Source: JBGOUJ01 sp041477005
Lineage (GTDB): Bacteria > Acidobacteriota > Terriglobia > Bryobacterales > JACQDG01
Reading direction: 5' to 3'
DNA: 16,825 bases
Assembly: GCA_041477005.1 (NCBI GenBank)
Contig: JBGOUJ010000094.1
Span: forward strand, 1-16,825
In this document: positions 13,810 through 16,825 of the stretch, in pieces
Position numbering within the stretch: position 1 is the stretch's first letter
Layout: each line of letters opens with the position of its first letter
Program-made: the position numbers and the translations under genes
The notes under the pieces: generated by a model
Seen by the model: the letters and a program-made list of their open reading frames with translations, nothing else
Database searches by the model: none
What the model was told of the DNA's origin: nothing

Positions 13810-14934
13810 TCAGTCGCTGACCAATTTCAGGATCATGCCGGTGTCGGTGGCCAGCCAGACGGAGGACTCGAAGACGGCGAAATGAGCGGAAAGGGCCTCG
13901 GCGCGGTAGTCGACCTCCATCTCGGTCCAGTGGTGGAGATCGGCGGCCTGGAGAACCTTAATCTTGGAAGGAATGGCAGGAAAAGGGGTGCGGCCTTCCT
14001 GGTCGATGGCGGCGGCGAAGGCACGAGGCCCGCCAGGGGGGGGGCCGGCGAAGACGATGTCGGTGACAAAGCGCTTCTTGTCTGCGTAGATCGGGCCACC
14101 ACGCAGCGTCTTGAGATCGAAGGATAGGATTTCCGTGGGGAGGGAAGAGGAGGCCAAATGGTGGATCAGCATCAGGGCGTCGCCGGAAGAGGAGAAACGC
14201 ACGCACATAATTTCGCCGAGCTGGCGGAGCACGGAGTTATGCCAACTCTTACCGGCATCGCCGGTGCTGAGGATGATGCCGGTGGTGGGGTTATGCTCCG
14301 GAGCCCGGTCGGGCCGCATCCAGTCGGGGGTCTGGGATCGCTCCGGGGAGCGGCTCCAGCCGGTCAGCAGGCCCTGCTGGGGATTCAAGAAAGCCGCCCC
14401 ATCGTACACGGTACTGGCCTCGGGGACGTCGGGCTGGCGTGAGGCGGCCAGAAGCTGCCAGGAGCGGCCGCCGTCTGCGGTGCTGTAGACCTGCTTCTGG
14501 GCGCACAGCAGCCAGCCGCGCGATTCGTTGAGAAAGAAGATGCGGGCAGGCTCGGCCTTGATGTCGCGCAAGGGAACCGGGGTCCAGGTGCGGCCGCCGT
14601 CGGTCGTCTTGGAGAGGCGGCCTTTTTCGGCGACGATCCAGCCGAGTTGCTCATTCAGAAAGAAAAGGGAAAGGCCGAGGCCCTTCCGGGGCGAGAGATC
14701 CCATTTGCTGCCGCCGTCGGAGGTGACGGCCACCACGGGCTTGCGGTGCTGGCCCTCCAGAAGGACGCCTAGAGCGACCCCGCGGCGGGCGGAGGGAAAC
14801 TGGATGTCGGTGAAGGCAAGAATGGAATCGTTCTTATCGTAAAAGTACTGAAGAGCCCAGCGCTCGGCGGCGGGCAGGGGCGCGGAGAGGGACCAGCAGG
14901 TAACCAGGACGGTCCACAGAAGCGTCCTACGCAT
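13810..14934 (-). CDS. Secreted Asp-box (BNR) beta-propeller, Ycf48/sialidase-like
   Basis: A 374-residue exported protein. Signal peptide: MRRTLLWTVLVTCWSLSAPLPAAE, cleavage near 23. Four Asp-box motifs (S/T-x-D-x-G-x-x-W) are visible: TSDGGSKW (71-78), TTDGGRTW (110-117), TADGGRSW (152-159) and TGDAGKSW (224-231). The spacer strands L-F-F-L-N-E-x-x-G-W repeat at 90-99 and 133-141. This is the propeller of sialidases, Ycf48/HCF136 assembly factors and many secreted proteins. No sialidase Arg triad or FRIP motif was recognised, so an enzyme role is not supported; a binding or assembly role is only a guess. The start has AAGG 6 nt upstream. It diverges from the LssY_C gene by 54 bp and is followed by the LOG gene after 9 bp. 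Confidence 0.75.
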   Translation of the reverse strand: MRRTLLWTVLVTCWSLSAPLPAAERWALQYFYDKNDSILAFTDIQFPSARRGVALGVLLEGQHRKPVVAVTSDGGSKWDLSPRKGLGLSLFFLNEQLGWIVAEKGRLSKTTDGGRTWTPVPLRDIKAEPARIFFLNESRGWLLCAQKQVYSTADGGRSWQLLAASRQPDVPEASTVYDGAAFLNPQQGLLTGWSRSPERSQTPDWMRPDRAPEHNPTTGIILSTGDAGKSWHNSVLRQLGEIMCVRFSSSGDALMLIHHLASSSLPTEILSFDLKTLRGGPIYADKKRFVTDIVFAGPPPGGPRAFAAAIDQEGRTPFPAIPSKIKVLQAADLHHWTEMEVDYRAEALSAHFAVFESSVWLATDTGMILKLVSD

Positions 14935-14988
14935 GAGATGCCTTAGTTTATCATGGAGGGGTATTCACCGGTGGAAGCGAGAGGTGGT

Positions 14989-16209
14989 ATGAAGCTGGCA
15001 ACAGTGGCTGTTCTGGGCTTGTCGGTATTGCCGATAACTGTGCGGGCGGCAGTGGAGTTGCCGGCGGGCACGGAGATTCAAATCCGGGTCCAAACCAAGG
15101 CGGCGAGTAACAACTCGAAACCGGGAGATTCGATCGATGCGGTCGTGATCGCGCCGGTCGTGGCGGCTGGGGGGCAAATAGCGATTCCGGCCGGGACCAA
15201 GCTGAAGGGAACGGTCAAAGAGGCGCAGCCGGCCAAGGAGACCGGAGAGCCGGCGGCGCTGACGCTGGAGTTCGGGGAGCTGGCCGGAGGCAAGGGGAAG
15301 TCCACGAAATTGGCGGCGAAGGTCACGGCGGTGGACAACGCCCGCGAGAAGGTCGACGAGAACGGCCGAATTGTGGGAATCAAGGCCACCGACACGCTTT
15401 CGTCGCAAATGGACAAGGGGCTGGAGAAGCTGACTCAGAATGAGAAGCTGGCGGGGCTGGCGGGGCTTTTGCAAGCGGCCAAAGGGGCGATCTTGAAGCC
15501 GGCTGACGTGGAGATTGTGTACGATTCGGGGGTGGAGATGACGCTGCAGCTCACCAAGAGCTGTCAGGTGAGCGGAACAGCCGCGGCAGAATCCAACCCG
15601 GGGCCGATCGAGCCGGCGGCCGAGTTGGCCTCACTGGTGAACGGGGAGCCGTTCCAGACCGTGGCGGAGAAGCCACCCCAGCCTTCTGACGTGACGAACC
15701 TGATGTTTATCGGATCGCGGGAGCAACTGGAGGCGGCGTTCAAAGCGGCGGGGTGGATGGCGGCGGAAAAACTGAGCGCCAACTCGGGCCTGGAAACTTT
15801 TCGGGCGATCGCGGAGGACCGGGGCTACAGACAGGCGCCGGTTTCCACGCTGCTGCTGGATGGGCGAAAACCGGACCTGGTGTTTCAGAAACAGAACAAC
15901 ACGTTCGCCAAACGGCACCACTTGCGGATCTGGATGCGACCCGAGACCTTTCAGGGTAAGGCCGTGTGGGTGACGGCGGCGACGCACGATGTCGGAATCG
16001 ACTTCTCGGCCGAGAACCGAACCTTCATTCACAAGATCGATTCGCAGATCGACCGGGAGCGGGCCAAGGTGGTCAGCGATCTGCTGACAACCGGGAAGGT
16101 GAAGGGGCTGGCGCTGGTCGACCGGCCGGCGGTGCCGCGAGAGGGCCAGAATGCGACCGGGGACAAGCTGGTCACGGACGGAGGCATGGCGGTGCTGTTG
16201 TTGCAGTAG
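14989..16209 (+). CDS. Secreted protein with VirB10-like beta domain and LssY C-terminal domain
   Basis: A 406-residue exported protein. Signal peptide: MKLATVAVLGLSVLPITVRA, cleavage near 20. Residues about 22-100 (LPAGTEIQIRVQTK, KPGDSIDAVVIAPV, IAIPAGTKLKGTVKEA) resemble the small beta domain shared with VirB10/TrbI-type envelope proteins. A region with VDNAREKVDENGRIVGI follows. Residues about 233-380 resemble the LssY C-terminal domain (LMFIGSREQLEAAFKAAGW, APVSTLLLDGRKPDLVFQK, RHHLRIWMR, VWVTAATHDVGIDFS), whose function is unknown. Conserved His/Arg/Asp residues in RHHLRIW and THDVGID could form a site. The ATG at 14989 has GAGAGGTGG just upstream and begins the signal peptide; the in-frame ATG at 14953 lacks a Shine-Dalgarno. 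The gene ends in a GCAGTAG that begins a repeat cluster. Confidence 0.72.
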   Translation: MKLATVAVLGLSVLPITVRAAVELPAGTEIQIRVQTKAASNNSKPGDSIDAVVIAPVVAAGGQIAIPAGTKLKGTVKEAQPAKETGEPAALTLEFGELAGGKGKSTKLAAKVTAVDNAREKVDENGRIVGIKATDTLSSQMDKGLEKLTQNEKLAGLAGLLQAAKGAILKPADVEIVYDSGVEMTLQLTKSCQVSGTAAAESNPGPIEPAAELASLVNGEPFQTVAEKPPQPSDVTNLMFIGSREQLEAAFKAAGWMAAEKLSANSGLETFRAIAEDRGYRQAPVSTLLLDGRKPDLVFQKQNNTFAKRHHLRIWMRPETFQGKAVWVTAATHDVGIDFSAENRTFIHKIDSQIDRERAKVVSDLLTTGKVKGLALVDRPAVPREGQNATGDKLVTDGGMAVLLLQ

Positions 16210-16272
16210 GCAGTGGGTGGCGGGCAGTGAGCGGCGGGGTGCGCAGTGAGCGGTAGGGAGTGAGCAATGGGC
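16203..16272. repeat. Decayed GCAGTGAGCGG repeat cluster after the LssY_C gene
   Basis: Related units occur at 16203 (GCAGTAG, containing the stop codon), 16210 (GCAGTGGGTGG), 16224 (GCAGTGAGCGG), 16243 (GCAGTGAGCGG) and 16258 (GAGTGAGCAATGG), with irregular spacing of 7-19 bp. The rest of the spacer to 16342 is a G-rich run (GGCCGGGGGTCGGGG and similar) without a gene. The regions 16203-16272 and 2660-2700 share the CAGTGAG core. Confidence 0.65.
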
Positions 16273-16342
16273 CGCGGGTCTGGGCCGGGGGTCGGGGATC
16301 ATGGGCCGGCCGGATTGGGGGGCTGGGAGCAGAGCGGCGAGC

Positions 16343-16825
16343 CTATGGGGATTTGGGCGGTGAGGCCAGCACGAGATCTACGTGAGAGGTTTGCTGGAGC
16401 TGTTCGGAAGCCAGGCGGGCCAGGACCAGGGCACAGCCGACTTGTTCGCCGACCGTGGTGAGGAGCTCCATTTCGCTGCCGGTGTGCTGGTGGGGCAGGC
16501 GGTGCTGGACGTTGATCACACCGACGACCCGATCGCGCGAGATCACCGGGACGGAGAGAAACCCTTCGAAAGTGTCCTCCGGTAGAGAGCCGAAGAACTT
16601 GAACCGCGGGTCGCGGTAGCACTCCTTGGAAATCGAAAGCAGGCGGCGCTCGCGGGCGACCCAGCCGGTGAGACCTTCACTCAGGCGCAGGCGAATCTTG
16701 CCGATCTCGGAGGGGTGAGGGTTGTTGGAAGCGCACAGGACCAGCTCGTCGCGGTCGAGGAGGTAGATCAGGCAGGAATCGCACTCCATGAATTCGACCA
16801 CCAGGTCCACAATGCCCTTGAGTAC
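16343..16825 (-). CDS. GAF-domain protein, N-terminus outside the window
   Basis: The minus-strand frame is open to the window edge (161 codons visible) and continues upstream: VLKGIVDLVVEF is already in domain sequence, so the GTG at 16810 is not a real start. The visible part is a GAF domain: ECDSCLIYLLDRDELVLCAS, LRLSEGLTGWVARERRLLSI, DPRFKFFGSLPEDTFEGFLSVPVI and DRVVGVINVQHRLPHQHTGSE. A helix, ELLTTVGEQVGCALVLARLAS, and a short tail complete it. It resembles the GAF of NifA/PtsP-type regulators, which sense small ligands in the cytoplasm. No output domain follows, so any enzymatic or DNA-binding part must lie upstream outside the window, or the protein is a free-standing sensor. It converges with the LssY_C gene across a 133 bp spacer. 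Confidence 0.8.
   Translation of the reverse strand, partial: VLKGIVDLVVEFMECDSCLIYLLDRDELVLCASNNPHPSEIGKIRLRLSEGLTGWVARERRLLSISKECYRDPRFKFFGSLPEDTFEGFLSVPVISRDRVVGVINVQHRLPHQHTGSEMELLTTVGEQVGCALVLARLASEQLQQTSHVDLVLASPPKSP

Noticed and set aside
16343..16810. GTG at 16810 as the start of the GAF gene
   Set aside because: The frame stays open and domain-like upstream (LKGIVDLVVEF) to the window edge, so the true start is outside.

Overview
The window is GC-rich and densely coded on both strands. Its gene content points to an acidobacterium of the Solibacter/Bryobacter type: a FolD with a long C-terminal insert, a GH57 glucanotransferase, an LssY_C-domain secreted protein, DUF1080/LamG-like and Asp-box secreted proteins, and short decaying direct repeats in the spacers. 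This placement is inferred from family resemblance, not from a marker gene. UGA is an ordinary stop codon here; it ends the ATPase, the propeller, coaE, folD, GH57, LOG and Asp-box genes.

Layout, left to right. Positions 1-1365 (minus): a HAD phosphatase cut by the window edge and a secreted LamG/DUF1080-like protein. Positions 1500-5926 (plus): a DUF4143-type AAA ATPase, then a secreted tandem alpha/beta-hydrolase esterase overlapping by 11 bp an oligogalacturonide-lyase-like beta-propeller. The last two look like a plant-polysaccharide pair. Positions 8610-5940 (minus): a tightly overlapping folD-coaE-htrA operon (one-carbon metabolism, CoA synthesis, envelope protease). Positions 8653-10785 (plus): a GH57 alpha-glucan enzyme, divergent from folD. 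Positions 12846-10969 (minus): a secreted TPR protein followed 39 bp later by an exported peroxiredoxin. Positions 14934-12984 (minus): an Asp-box propeller and a LOG-family protein. Positions 14989-16209 (plus): a secreted LssY_C protein. Positions 16825-16343 (minus): a GAF protein cut by the window edge.

The most notable feature is the peroxiredoxin at 10969-11496. An in-frame UGA (11287-11289) sits exactly where the peroxidatic cysteine of the T-x-x-C motif belongs. Reading continues in frame through the rest of a normal peroxiredoxin, and a bacterial SECIS-like hairpin with an AGGAU apical loop begins 14 nt after the UGA. I read this as a selenocysteine peroxiredoxin with a Sec signal peptide, that is, an exported selenoprotein. 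An automatic gene caller would split it into two fragments or call it a pseudogene. The selA/B/C/D machinery it would need is not in the window.

A second recurring theme is short degenerate tandem repeats at gene 3' ends. In four of them the first copy contains the stop codon. No tRNA, rRNA, CRISPR array or insertion sequence was seen, and no stretch of more than about 185 bp lacks a gene.
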